From: Chthoniobacterales bacterium
GTDB taxonomy: Bacteria > Verrucomicrobiota > Verrucomicrobiia > Chthoniobacterales > UBA10450
Length of the DNA: 64,000 bases
Assembly: GCA_035274845.1 (NCBI GenBank)
Contig: DATENU010000010.1
Location: 1 to 64,000 of the forward strand
Reading direction: 5' to 3'
Both the position numbers and the translations under genes were made by a program. The notes under the pieces were generated by a model. That model had not been told where the DNA came from. It ran no database searches and saw only the letters and a program-made list of their open reading frames with translations. Positions 1-8,051 of the stretch are shown one piece after another (position 1 is the first letter of the stretch; every line of letters starts with the position of its first letter).

Positions 1-90
1 CTCCAACCCCCGAACCCTCCAACCCCCGGAACGTAAACCCTCAAAACCCGCGCGAAAATTCAACCCCAACAACCCCGAAAGATCACTCCT
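1..90. other. C-rich leader upstream of the beta-helix gene
   Basis: This non-coding edge is strongly C/A-rich on the + strand and contains two near-identical direct copies of a motif around CTCCAACCCCCGAAC in the first 32 bases. It may be the tail of a longer low-complexity tract cut by the window edge. A weak purine patch lies before the ATG at 91. No promoter is identifiable. Confidence 0.4.
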
Positions 91-1317
91 ATGAAGCTCA
101 AAATTTCTCACTATCTCTGCCTTCTCGTCGCCATCGCAACGTTAGGTCAAAGCAACGCATATGCCGTGGGTTCTTGGACCTTTACCAGTGTCAGGAGTTC
201 CTTCAACGGGCTGCCTGGCGCCGTTGGGGATGGTGTCGCCAATGACACAGCGGCGATCAATCGCGCAATCGCGGCGGGGACCACAATCTATTTTCCACCT
301 GGAAAATACAGGTACGTCGGTCCCATGACAGTCCCCTCAAATATCTCCTATCGATTCTTTGGGGATGGACCCGGCATCTCGACGATTATTTTCACGGATG
401 CAGTTGGCGGGATTAACGCGCCTTCCATCGTGGACAAAACTTTTCAAGTGGATGGACTAACCATCCAGGGAAATTTCGGCAATACCGGCATCGGGATCAA
501 CGCCGCGCTTCAGCCCAATAACCCAAAGTTCCGAACGGTGACTATCCGAAATGTGGAAATCAGAGGATCAGACCGCACCCAAAATCCCGCAGGATATTGG
601 GGAACAGGGATCAAGGTCTACCAGGCGCAAAATGCGCTGATCGAAGACGTCCAGGTTCATGGAAAACTTGATCCTGCTAGCCCCGGCCCAACCGCGAGCG
701 TCGGAATTGAATGGAGCTCGGACCCAGCGTTACCCTCCACGCAGCTCTTCATGCACGACATCCAGGTGGATTTTTACCAAGTTGCCATTAAGACCTCGGG
801 ATGGGTTGAAGGTTTCTATTTGGATAAATTTGAACTGGTCTTTTGCGGCTACCCTCTCCCCAACTCCAAGGCAGCTATGGAGCTTTCGGCCACTAGCCCT
901 TCCTCTCCGGGGTTGGTATTTCACATTTCGGACGGCCACGTTAATCAATTTTGTTGTGGAATACGCCTGACGAATATTTGGCACGCAAAGATTTCCCAGG
1001 TGAATTTTTTCAATCAAATATACGATGGCACGCACTTAACCCTGACCAATTGCCGTGACGTAATGGTTACCGATAATAACTTCGAGGATTTCGGCATATC
1101 AGGCGAAACGAATACGAACGGTATCTATTCTATCAACAGCACGCAGGTTCGACTCGCCGGAAACTCCATCGCCTTGGCCCCAACTACTACTAATGGAAGC
1201 TGCATCGTTGTCGACTCGGCTTCCAGGAAGGTAAAAATCCTGGATAACACGTTCGAAAGCTCTCCTCGGCAGATTTATGACGCGGCGCCTGACACGTACA
1301 TCCGCCTGATTCCATGA
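91..1317 (+). CDS. Secreted pectate-lyase-superfamily (right-handed beta-helix) protein
   Basis: 408 aa. Residues 1-25 form a signal peptide (basic start, hydrophobic core, cleavage near NAYA/VG), so the protein is exported. Residues about 45-75 carry the pectate-lyase-3/glycosyl-hydrolase-28-like opening signature (GDGVANDTAAINRAI, then FPPGKY). The rest is rich in short Asn/Gly/Ile-Val beta-strand turns (for example VTIRNVEI, ISQVNFFN, VMVTDNNF) typical of parallel beta-helix rungs. Such proteins cleave or bind acidic polysaccharides. The downstream glycan-transfer genes fit a role in exopolysaccharide handling, but substrate and activity cannot be read from the sequence. Confidence 0.8.
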   Translation: MKLKISHYLCLLVAIATLGQSNAYAVGSWTFTSVRSSFNGLPGAVGDGVANDTAAINRAIAAGTTIYFPPGKYRYVGPMTVPSNISYRFFGDGPGISTIIFTDAVGGINAPSIVDKTFQVDGLTIQGNFGNTGIGINAALQPNNPKFRTVTIRNVEIRGSDRTQNPAGYWGTGIKVYQAQNALIEDVQVHGKLDPASPGPTASVGIEWSSDPALPSTQLFMHDIQVDFYQVAIKTSGWVEGFYLDKFELVFCGYPLPNSKAAMELSATSPSSPGLVFHISDGHVNQFCCGIRLTNIWHAKISQVNFFNQIYDGTHLTLTNCRDVMVTDNNFEDFGISGETNTNGIYSINSTQVRLAGNSIALAPTTTNGSCIVVDSASRKVKILDNTFESSPRQIYDAAPDTYIRLIP

Positions 1318-1505
1318 CGCGCTGACCCTGCGCTAGCAGGAAATCGAACGATTCCAGCGGACAAAAAAGGGGCGTATTACTCGCGCCCTCCGAGCGGTGG
1401 TCGCGCCGAAAGGCGCTCATTTTGCCGAACGAGCTTTGGTGCATTGCCCGCAGTGAACCCTGCGCATGGTTTTTCGCACCTCTCGTCGCAGTTGTTAGCG
1501 GGAGC

Positions 1506-1546
1506 ATCTTTCCTTCGGTAAGGAAAGCGGGTTTACAAACCGCGTC
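1506..1546. repeat. Tandem hairpins upstream of the methyltransferase gene
   Basis: A perfect 8-bp stem with a 4-nt loop occupies 1508-1527 (CTTTCCTT, loop CGGT, AAGGAAAG). A second imperfect stem (CGGGTTT / AAACCGC) follows directly at about 1527-1544. The pair sits 25 bp before the GTG start at 1571. It could be a terminator for the upstream gene, although no T-run follows on the + strand, or a palindromic repeat element. The rest of 1318-1570 shows nothing I can call. Confidence 0.5.
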
Positions 1547-1570
1547 TTTTCTTGTTCAAGAGAAGCGCGC

Positions 1571-2257
1571 GTGAAATCAGACCTCGAAGCGGAATTCGCC
1601 AAGCTTGCCCCGTGGGTTTTCCAATTCGAAATTGACGGCGCGATTTACGGCGGCGGAGTGAGCGCGACTGGCGATATCCGGGTCGAGCAGTTTTTCGATT
1701 ACGTCCCCAAGGCAGCAACGATCCTGGAGCTCGGCTCATTGGAAGGCGCCCAAACCTTTATCATGGCGCAGCGGCCCGGAGTAACCCGGGTCGTGGCGCT
1801 CGAAGGCCGCGAGTTCAACCTCCGCAAGGCGCGATTCGTCCAGGAACTCCTGCGGATCCCGAACGCAGAATTCGTCCAGGCCAATTTGGAAGACGCCGAT
1901 CTGGCCGCCTACGGAAAATTCGACGCGGTGTTTTGTTCCGGGCTTCTCTATCATTTGCCGGAGCCGTGGAAATTGATTGCGCAACTTCCGGCGATCGCGC
2001 CCGCCCTGTTTATCTGGACGCAGTATGCCAAAGAGGAAGAGGCAACCGAGGTTGCGCCGGGATTGCGCGGAAAAATCTGTCCGGAAGGCGGTTCCGACGA
2101 GCCACTCAGCGGAATGTCAGCCACAGCTACCTGGCTGACCCTCGATTCGCTGATCACGCTGCTGAAGCGCAGCGGCTATGGAAGGGTTGATTTGATCAAA
2201 GACGATCCGGGCCATTCAAACGGCCCGGCGGTGGCGGTCGGCGCCAGGATCCACTAA
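1571..2257 (+). CDS. Class I SAM-dependent methyltransferase
   Basis: 228 aa with a GTG start. Residues about 49-60 hold the SAM-binding motif I (ILELGSLEGAQT), followed by an acidic end of strand 2 (VVALEGRE), a motif around QANLED and the motif IV region (FDAVFCSGLLYHLPEP). This is the usual Rossmann layout of small-molecule or sugar methyltransferases. It is 3 nt upstream of the glycosyltransferase at 2261, so the two are probably co-transcribed and act on the same glycan. The acceptor is unknown. Confidence 0.8.
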   Translation: MKSDLEAEFAKLAPWVFQFEIDGAIYGGGVSATGDIRVEQFFDYVPKAATILELGSLEGAQTFIMAQRPGVTRVVALEGREFNLRKARFVQELLRIPNAEFVQANLEDADLAAYGKFDAVFCSGLLYHLPEPWKLIAQLPAIAPALFIWTQYAKEEEATEVAPGLRGKICPEGGSDEPLSGMSATATWLTLDSLITLLKRSGYGRVDLIKDDPGHSNGPAVAVGARIH

Positions 2258-2260
2258 TCG

Positions 2261-3052
2261 ATGCACTGGTTCTTTGCTCTCACGGAAGATTCGACTGCTT
2301 TTCGGCAATACGCCGAGATGATCATGGTGGCCGTGCACACCGCGAAAAAATTTACCTCGCTCGTTCCGCACTGCATTTATGACGGCGGCGACAATGACTT
2401 TACCGCCTGGCTGGCGAAACACGGAGTGCGGATCGTCCGGCATCGCAGTTTTATTCGTGACGCCCTGACAGAGCTGGGCCGACAAAAGGGGAATCCGCAC
2501 CTGGCGGCGGCGCTTTCAGGCGCGTTCTCGCGGGTCGAGCTTCCGGAAATTGTGGCGCGGCTGGGCGGGGCGGGCCGAGTTCTCTATACCGATTGCGACG
2601 TGATCTTTGTCTCGGAAGTCGTCCCCGAGCTGGAGGCGCAACCTTGCGAATATTTCGCCGTCGCTCCGGAAGGGAATCAGGACGATTACGTCAACATGAA
2701 CACTGGCGTGATGTTGATGAACATCGATCGCCTGCGAGAGAGCCTGCCGGAATTCCGGGAATACATTTCGAAGAACCTGGCGGAGCTTGAACGCGAATCG
2801 TGGGACGAAGCGGCGTATCGCTGGTATTACCGGGACAGCAATGGTCCGCTCTGGGACCAGCTCCGGCCGGAACTGAACTGGAAACCTTACTGGGGCGAAT
2901 GCCCCGGAGCGAAGATCATCCACTTTCACGGCCCGAAGCCGTTTCAGCGCGATCACATCGAATCGACCTGGCCGGAGCTGAAATATCTAACTGGCGGGGC
3001 GTACCTGAAGGAGGTCGAGCACTGGTCGCGGCTGCTGGCCGAAGCGCGTTAA
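2261..3052 (+). CDS. Glycosyltransferase, GT8/GT-A-like
   Basis: 263 aa, ATG start 3 nt after the preceding stop. The core has VLYTDCDVIFV at about residues 106-116, a DxD-type metal/nucleotide-sugar site. Next come YVNMNTGVMLMNI and, near the C-terminus, AKIIHFHGPKP, which matches the conserved His-x-x-Gly-x-x-Lys-Pro of GT8-family retaining transferases. There is no signal peptide or membrane segment, so it is cytoplasmic. It probably adds a hexose to a surface glycan together with the upstream methyltransferase. The donor sugar cannot be inferred. Confidence 0.8.
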   Translation: MHWFFALTEDSTAFRQYAEMIMVAVHTAKKFTSLVPHCIYDGGDNDFTAWLAKHGVRIVRHRSFIRDALTELGRQKGNPHLAAALSGAFSRVELPEIVARLGGAGRVLYTDCDVIFVSEVVPELEAQPCEYFAVAPEGNQDDYVNMNTGVMLMNIDRLRESLPEFREYISKNLAELERESWDEAAYRWYYRDSNGPLWDQLRPELNWKPYWGECPGAKIIHFHGPKPFQRDHIESTWPELKYLTGGAYLKEVEHWSRLLAEAR

Positions 3053-3070
3053 GGCGATGTGATCGCTTAT

Positions 3071-4099
3071 CTATTTGTCCGCGATCGCGAACAAATGGAC
3101 GAAGACCGGAACATCATCGCGGGTGCGGAGCGGATGTTCGCCATAGGGAAAAATCTCGATCCGCGAGAAGGAGCGCGCCAGCACAGCGTGCAGGCTGCCG
3201 CGGGTGAAAAAGTTCTTGTGATCGCCTTCAAGCAAGTGCCAGGGAACGACGCCCCAATCATGCAGGTAAGGAAGCAACTCCAGGTTCGGGACTGAGAAGA
3301 GAACACGCTGCCGAACGCTCCGCGCGATCTCAGCGACGAAAGCAGCCGGGTCCTTCGTGTGTTCGAGAACCTCGATACAAATCGCGCAATCGAATTCCGA
3401 ATCAGCGCAGGGTAATTTGCCTGATTCAACATCGACGCGGCGAAACGTAAGCTGGCGGCGCTCGAGGATTTCGCAGCAATAGTCGTTGGCCTCCAAACCA
3501 ACCCAGTGATGCCCGGCGGTCATCAGCACCGGCCCATACGCGCCCGCACCGCAACCGACATCCACCACGGAAGAACCGGGCGGCAAATATTCCCTAAGCA
3601 AATTGGCAGCCTCGACCCCCGGTTCTTCAATTGGCGGGCCGGACCCGTAAATATTTTCCCGGTGCAGCAATCTCTCGTTCTCGGGGAAGACCACTTCGCC
3701 GTAGGGGCGTGCGGGCAGCATGGCGGGAACGAGCCGCACGACTCGCTCGGCGATCGTGGTGGAATTCCCTTCGCCCCATGATGCCACCAGGCGCAAAGTC
3801 GCCTCCCCCGCTTCAGCAGCGCCCGGCGGGATTTTGCCGAGCATCCGGAAACCGGTTCGTGTCCCGGGAGGAAGTTGCAGACTGGCGGAGACATCGGCGC
3901 GAGAAGAAAGAATCCGCGTCTCCGCGAAGCAGGTGTCGTTGAAAAATGCGCGAATCCGGCAGGAGGCGGGATCGCAGCCGGCAGAGTGAACCCATCCGGA
4001 GAGAAAAACCGCCTCGTCGTAAATGCTCTGGCCCGGTTTCGGCGAATCGAGGTTCGCCTGAACCGGTGACGGATTTGATTTTGAATTTTGATCTGACAT
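3071..4099 (-). CDS. SAM-dependent methyltransferase with an N-terminal beta-rich domain
   Basis: 342 aa, convergent with the GT8-like gene. I chose the ATG at 4099 (MSDQNSK) because the frame is open further upstream (to 4723) only by running antisense through the coiled-coil gene at 4295. Residues about 20-115 look like an all-beta accessory domain (FLSGWVHS, LRLVASWG). The methyltransferase domain begins near 160, with motif I VVDVGCGAGAYGPVL, a later CIEVLEHTKDPAAF and a phase typical of methyltransferase-11 members. Similar beta-domain fusions occur in polysaccharide-modifying enzymes. The substrate is unknown. Confidence 0.75.
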   Translation of the reverse strand: MSDQNSKSNPSPVQANLDSPKPGQSIYDEAVFLSGWVHSAGCDPASCRIRAFFNDTCFAETRILSSRADVSASLQLPPGTRTGFRMLGKIPPGAAEAGEATLRLVASWGEGNSTTIAERVVRLVPAMLPARPYGEVVFPENERLLHRENIYGSGPPIEEPGVEAANLLREYLPPGSSVVDVGCGAGAYGPVLMTAGHHWVGLEANDYCCEILERRQLTFRRVDVESGKLPCADSEFDCAICIEVLEHTKDPAAFVAEIARSVRQRVLFSVPNLELLPYLHDWGVVPWHLLEGDHKNFFTRGSLHAVLARSFSRIEIFPYGEHPLRTRDDVPVFVHLFAIADK

Positions 4100-4294
4100 G
4101 AAAACCGGGGCTCCCCAATCGCCCTGCGAATAGGTTAACGCGCAAACCCCGGCGCGCGAGTCGAGCAATCGTTTCACGCGCGCGACTTCGACAATCCTGC
4201 GGGAAAAGTGGTGGCATTCTAAAGTTCGCCCGCTAATATCACTCAGCCGCGCTGGAGGCATGACGCCGAAAAGCGGCGCACCAAACGGAGTGCC

Positions 4295-4915
4295 ATGCCA
4301 GAACGAATCCGACCGATCGAACAAATGCTGGAACTGAGCGAAGATGAGGCGATGTCCCCGGAGCATCTTGATTCGCAAGTGCAAAAGGCGCAGGAGCAAT
4401 TGCTCCAGTTGAAGCGGCAGGCGGAGCAGATTGAGAAGCAAAAGCGCGAACTGGAAGAGCTCAGCCGGCGCCAGGAAGAGTTGGAACGCGGGCGGGCGGA
4501 AATGACCGACAAGCTCTCCCGTTCCCTCGTCATCCTGGAGCGCGAAGGTTACGACTCGCAGAAGAAGCTCGAGCAGATTCGCACCACCCACGAGAGTTTT
4601 ACCCAGCATTTGCAACTCCTCGAAGCGATCGAGCCCAAGAGTTGGAACCCGGCCGATTTGCCAAAAGAGCTCAGCCGCGCCCTCAGCACGGTGGACGACG
4701 CGCGGACGGAATTCAGCCAGCAACGCAGCCGCCTCGAAGCCGGGGTGGAATCGAGCGAGCTCGAATTACCCGAGGTCGCCACAGGTAATTCCGGCCTGGC
4801 CGGAAGGTCGTTCGCGCAGTGGGTCCAAATCGGGTTCGCCGTCACCCTGCCGCTGATTATTTTTGGAATCCTGGCGCTGCTGGTCTTTTTCTGGATGGCC
4901 GCAAAGGTGCAATAG
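4295..4915 (+). CDS. Coiled-coil protein with a C-terminal membrane anchor
   Basis: 206 aa. Residues about 15-150 are highly charged and helical (Gln/Glu/Lys/Arg/Leu-rich, e.g. KRQAEQIEKQKRELEELSRR), a long coiled coil. Residues about 178-203 form one transmembrane helix (LPLIIFGILALLVFFW) close to the C-terminus, so most of the protein faces the cytoplasm as a tail-anchored rod. It is followed after 6 nt by a second, shorter protein of the same design, which suggests a heteromeric membrane-tethered coiled-coil complex. I do not recognise a family. Confidence 0.75.
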   Translation: MPERIRPIEQMLELSEDEAMSPEHLDSQVQKAQEQLLQLKRQAEQIEKQKRELEELSRRQEELERGRAEMTDKLSRSLVILEREGYDSQKKLEQIRTTHESFTQHLQLLEAIEPKSWNPADLPKELSRALSTVDDARTEFSQQRSRLEAGVESSELELPEVATGNSGLAGRSFAQWVQIGFAVTLPLIIFGILALLVFFWMAAKVQ

Positions 4916-4921
4916 TTCCGC

Positions 4922-5287
4922 ATGCGCCGCCGAGCTCCTAAAGCGGAAACGCCACTGAACCAGAAACAGGAAGAACTCGCCCAGCGCGAGTCGCGGCTTC
5001 GCGGCGAAATGGAAAAACTGGAACGGATGATCGCGGAAGCTCCCCGCGTCGCTGAAGAGACGACCCGCCGCCAGCGGGAGGAATTATTGGCGCGGGCCAG
5101 CGAAGGCCGCAGCCGGTTGGATGTGTCGATTGCGCTCCAGGACAATCGCTGGGGAGACAATCGCCAATCCCCGGCCCGCCGCCGATCGCTGCGCAAGGAA
5201 CGGCGCGAAGGCCGGATCATCTTTCTCGTCCTGGTCATCGCGCTCGGCATTTTGGTCGTCTGGCTGGTAAGCCACCTGCATTTCTAG
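4922..5287 (+). CDS. Short coiled-coil, tail-anchored membrane protein
   Basis: 121 aa. A basic N-terminus is followed by a coiled coil at about residues 15-60 (KQEELAQRESRLRGEMEKLE), a basic linker, and one C-terminal transmembrane helix at about 99-117 (IIFLVLVIALGILVVWLV). It has the same architecture as its upstream neighbour, 6 nt away, and lies 9 nt before the GT87-like gene, so the three probably form one operon. The function is unknown. A partner or scaffold role with the upstream protein is inference. Confidence 0.7.
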   Translation: MRRRAPKAETPLNQKQEELAQRESRLRGEMEKLERMIAEAPRVAEETTRRQREELLARASEGRSRLDVSIALQDNRWGDNRQSPARRRSLRKERREGRIIFLVLVIALGILVVWLVSHLHF

Positions 5288-5296
5288 GACAACGCG

Positions 5297-6631
5297 ATGC
5301 CGGAGCTCGCGGCGGGCGCGCCCAGAATGAATTCGTTCGCGGACCGCATGAATCGCGACGCGGTCTTTCGAATCCTCCTTTGGGTTTTCGGCGCGGTGTT
5401 ATTCGTCTTCGCGCTGGTTCCCGTGCTGCATGGCCTGCGCGGCCACAGCACAAAAGATTATTGGGTTTGGTTCGAGACCGGCAAAACGGTTTTGCAGGGC
5501 ACGGAAATCTATCCGGACCCTCGCTGGAACAAATTCCCTTTCATGTATCCCCCGCCCTGCGCGCTTTTCCTGGCGCCGCTCAGCGCGCTTGGGCAAACAG
5601 GCTTGATCATCGTCCTGGTGGTGGTGAATGCCGTCGCCTGGATTTGCAGCATTATCTTTTCGGTTCGCCTCGCCACCGGCGGCAAAGAGCGCGGGCACGT
5701 TCTTCTCTATTTGATTCCTGGCTTGATCATGGGGACCCAGGTTTGGGGAAATTTCCTTTTAGGACAACCCAGCCTGGTGCTGCTCGCGTTGATGCTGGGC
5801 GCTTTTGTTGCGCTTCGGCAGAAATTGCAATCCCTCGCGGGCGGCCTGATCGCGCTCGCCGCGGCCATCAAAGCGTTCCCGCTCCTCGGGATCGTCTATT
5901 TGATTTACCGCCGTTACTGGGTGGCAACGGCGACCATGGTGCTGACGTTGATCTTCCTGCTGATCCTCGCACTCCCTTTTCGGGGATACGATCTGGCCAA
6001 ACAGGACCTGCAAAGGTGGACCAGCGGAATGCTGTTCAAATACGATGAGTCCGGCGTGGGCCAGCGGCTGGGCCGGAGCGTTTCCTGGAAGAACCAATCG
6101 ATCTGGGGAGTGGCGAACCGGTTACTCCGCCACGTGGAATACGATCATCGCTACGAGCCGCATACGCCGGTGTATGCGAATTTCGCCGATCTGGAATTTG
6201 GCACGGTGAACCGGATCATCCTGGCGACGGCGCTCCTGTTCGGCCTCACGTTCATCGCGGTGATGCCTCGTGCTTCGGGGCGAACGCGGGAAACGGACGC
6301 GATCGAATTCGCGCTTCTGCTCCTCCTGATGCTTCTCTTTACCCCGCTCTCTTTCGGCTACCTGTTTGTCTGGCTCCTCTATCCCCTGACCATTGTGGTC
6401 CACCGCGTTTTGGCAGAACCAGGACCTCACCCGGGATTGCGGGTCTGCGCGGGCGGCGCGGTCTTTTCGCTTTCCCTCTCGATTCCGTTCCGCATGATGG
6501 CGCAGACTTATGGGAACTTCTTTTTCGCGGCGGTTCTACTCTTCATGGGACTGGCTCTCGAGCTTTGGCGCCTGAAACGAAGCCAGAAAGGGCTGCCCGC
6601 GAATCACACGAATGGACGAGAATTAATATGA
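5297..6631 (+). CDS. GT87-like (DUF2029) polytopic membrane glycosyltransferase
   Basis: 444 aa with roughly ten hydrophobic helices. After the first membrane span comes a loop with YWVWFETGKTVLQGTEIYPD, then FPFMYPPPCALFLAPLS. This pattern is seen in the DUF2029/GT87 family of polyprenyl-phosphate-dependent mannosyl- or arabinosyl-transferases. The ATG at 5297 is used here; an alternative ATG at 5327 would remove ten residues. The stop overlaps the next start (ATGA at 6628-6631), so translation is coupled to the DoxX-like gene. The last codons lie in a repeated sequence (6596-6626). Confidence 0.75.
   Translation: MPELAAGAPRMNSFADRMNRDAVFRILLWVFGAVLFVFALVPVLHGLRGHSTKDYWVWFETGKTVLQGTEIYPDPRWNKFPFMYPPPCALFLAPLSALGQTGLIIVLVVVNAVAWICSIIFSVRLATGGKERGHVLLYLIPGLIMGTQVWGNFLLGQPSLVLLALMLGAFVALRQKLQSLAGGLIALAAAIKAFPLLGIVYLIYRRYWVATATMVLTLIFLLILALPFRGYDLAKQDLQRWTSGMLFKYDESGVGQRLGRSVSWKNQSIWGVANRLLRHVEYDHRYEPHTPVYANFADLEFGTVNRIILATALLFGLTFIAVMPRASGRTRETDAIEFALLLLLMLLFTPLSFGYLFVWLLYPLTIVVHRVLAEPGPHPGLRVCAGGAVFSLSLSIPFRMMAQTYGNFFFAAVLLFMGLALELWRLKRSQKGLPANHTNGRELI
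6596..6626 (+). repeat. Left arm of an inverted repeat flanking the DoxX-like gene
   Basis: A 31-bp sequence beginning CCCGCGAATCACACGAAT and overlapping the 3' end of the GT87-like gene. It matches the reverse complement of 7040-7071 at about 26 of 31 positions. The arm ends 1 nt before the ATG of the DoxX-like gene, so the repeat supplies the last residues of one protein and the leader of the next. Confidence 0.7.
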
Positions 6632-6999
6632 ATATGCTGTTGTGGATCCTGCAAATACTCGCCGCGCTCCTCTACGGGGCGTCGGGCGTCATGAAAATCT
6701 TCATGTTCGAGAAAATAAGCAAAGACGTCCGGTCCTTTGATGCGTTGCCGCGTGGAGTTTGGAGAGGTCTCGGCATCCTCGAGCTCGTCTGCGTGGTCGG
6801 ACTGATCATCCCCGCCGTTTTTCGCTGGCACCCGGAGCTCACGGTGTTGGCGGCTGCGGTCCTGGCGCTGGAGAGCCTCATTTTCATCTGGGTGCATGTG
6901 AAGAGCCACGAAATCCCGCCGCTGGTCATGAGCGCCGTGCTCGGCCTTCTCATGGCATTCGTCGCCTACGGCCGAATGGTCCTGGCGCCGATCTCCTGA
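6628..6999 (+). CDS. DoxX-like small integral membrane protein
   Basis: 123 aa, start placed at the ATG at 6628, which overlaps the preceding stop. A longer in-frame start at 6565 would overlap the upstream gene by 67 nt. There are four predicted membrane helices: residues about 3-20 with the DoxX-like LLYGASGVMKIF, about 45-65, 70-88 and 95-118. The family is of uncertain biochemical role (often linked to redox or stress functions). The gene is framed by the inverted repeat pair 6596-6626 / 7040-7071. Confidence 0.7.
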   Translation: MNMLLWILQILAALLYGASGVMKIFMFEKISKDVRSFDALPRGVWRGLGILELVCVVGLIIPAVFRWHPELTVLAAAVLALESLIFIWVHVKSHEIPPLVMSAVLGLLMAFVAYGRMVLAPIS

Positions 7000-7010
7000 C
7001 ATAATTGCCA

Positions 7011-7039
7011 ACCGACGGCGGAGCGCGCCGTCCCTACCC
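7011..7039 (-). repeat. Single REP-like hairpin with a GTAG foot
   Basis: On the minus strand the sequence reads GTAGG followed by a 7-bp stem (GACGGCG, loop CGCTC, CGCCGTC). The layout matches the other REP-like units in this window. It lies between the convergent DoxX-like and GT2 genes and may act as a terminator. Confidence 0.6.
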
Positions 7040-7071
7040 ATTCATTCGCGTCAATTCGCGTTATTCGCGGG
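7040..7071 (-). repeat. Right arm of an inverted repeat flanking the DoxX-like gene
   Basis: Read on the minus strand it begins CCCGCGAATAACGCGAAT and matches 6596-6626 in inverted orientation. Internally it is a run of about 9-10 bp units each ending in CGAAT. It directly abuts the REP-like hairpin at 7011-7039. Confidence 0.7.
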
Positions 7072-7091
7072 TGCTTCTCTTCTGCTCCACA

Positions 7092-8051
7092 TCAGGCGGG
7101 GCCCGTTGGGGACCGGGGCGAGCTGAGCTGTTCCCGGACGACGCTCTGGGGTTTCTCGCTGATGCCGAGATAAATTCGTCCGACATATTCGCCCAGGATA
7201 CCGAGCAACAGAAGCTGGGTGCCGGAGAGCAAAAGGATCGCGGCCATGAGCGAGCTCCAACCGGTCGGCGGCGTCGTGGAGATGACGCGTTCGATCACGA
7301 CCTCAATGACGGCGAGAAATCCCAGCGCGCTCGTGATGAGTCCCGCCACCGTCATCAGGCGCAACGGAACAACCGAGACATTGACGAGCATGCTGATCCA
7401 AAGCCGGACCAGCTTCCGAACATTGTAGCCGCTGCTTCCCTGGCTTCGTTCGGCATGATGCACCCGCACCGTGCCCGCGTTTTGCGTGACCTGGAAAATG
7501 AGGCCGTCGATGTAGGGATAGGGATTCCGCGATTTTGCCACTTCGTCGGCCACGAACCGGCTCATGCACCGGAAGCTCGATAAATAGAGTCCGCGAGGTT
7601 TGTCGACGACAAAGTCCGCGATCAGATTGGTCAACCGGCTGCCGGCATTCCGCCACCAGGCGTGCTCCTTGCGATCGTAAATGGCGAAGACGACATCGCG
7701 CTTCTCCGCTTCCGCGACGGCCAGGAGCTTCAACGCCTCGGAAGGGGGATTTTGCAGATCGTCATCCATGGTGATGACATAGCGACCGGAGACGGCGCGC
7801 AGACCGGCCAGGACGGCGTTGTGTTCGCCGAAGTTGCGCGACAAGCTCAGAAAGGTCATCGGCAACCGGCTTTCCCGGGTCAATTTCAGCGCGACCGCTT
7901 CCGTCTCATCACGGCTGCCATCGTTCACCACAATCAGCTCGAGACCGCCCTTCACCTCCAGGTCCGACAACTGTTGATGGAGCGTGGGCAGGGTCAGGGC
8001 CGAGTTATAAAGGGGAATAACGATGCTGAGATGCGGCGTGGAGTCATCCAT
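7092..8051 (-). CDS. GT2 polyprenyl-phosphate glycosyltransferase (DPM/ArnC/GtrB-like)
   Basis: 319 aa from ATG 8051 (MDDSTPH), overlapping the upstream methyltransferase stop by 8 nt. The GT-A domain opens with LSIVIPLYNSA, has IVVNDGSRDET at about residues 42-52, FGEHNAVLAGLRA, and the metal-binding ITMDDDLQNPP at about 95-105. Two C-terminal membrane helices follow (about 235-257 and 270-292), then the conserved EYVGRIYLGISEKPQ. This is the architecture of enzymes that load a sugar onto undecaprenyl phosphate for use by GT-C transferases. It is the last gene of a three-gene minus-strand operon. Confidence 0.87.
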   Translation of the reverse strand: MDDSTPHLSIVIPLYNSALTLPTLHQQLSDLEVKGGLELIVVNDGSRDETEAVALKLTRESRLPMTFLSLSRNFGEHNAVLAGLRAVSGRYVITMDDDLQNPPSEALKLLAVAEAEKRDVVFAIYDRKEHAWWRNAGSRLTNLIADFVVDKPRGLYLSSFRCMSRFVADEVAKSRNPYPYIDGLIFQVTQNAGTVRVHHAERSQGSSGYNVRKLVRLWISMLVNVSVVPLRLMTVAGLITSALGFLAVIEVVIERVISTTPPTGWSSLMAAILLLSGTQLLLLGILGEYVGRIYLGISEKPQSVVREQLSSPRSPTGPA

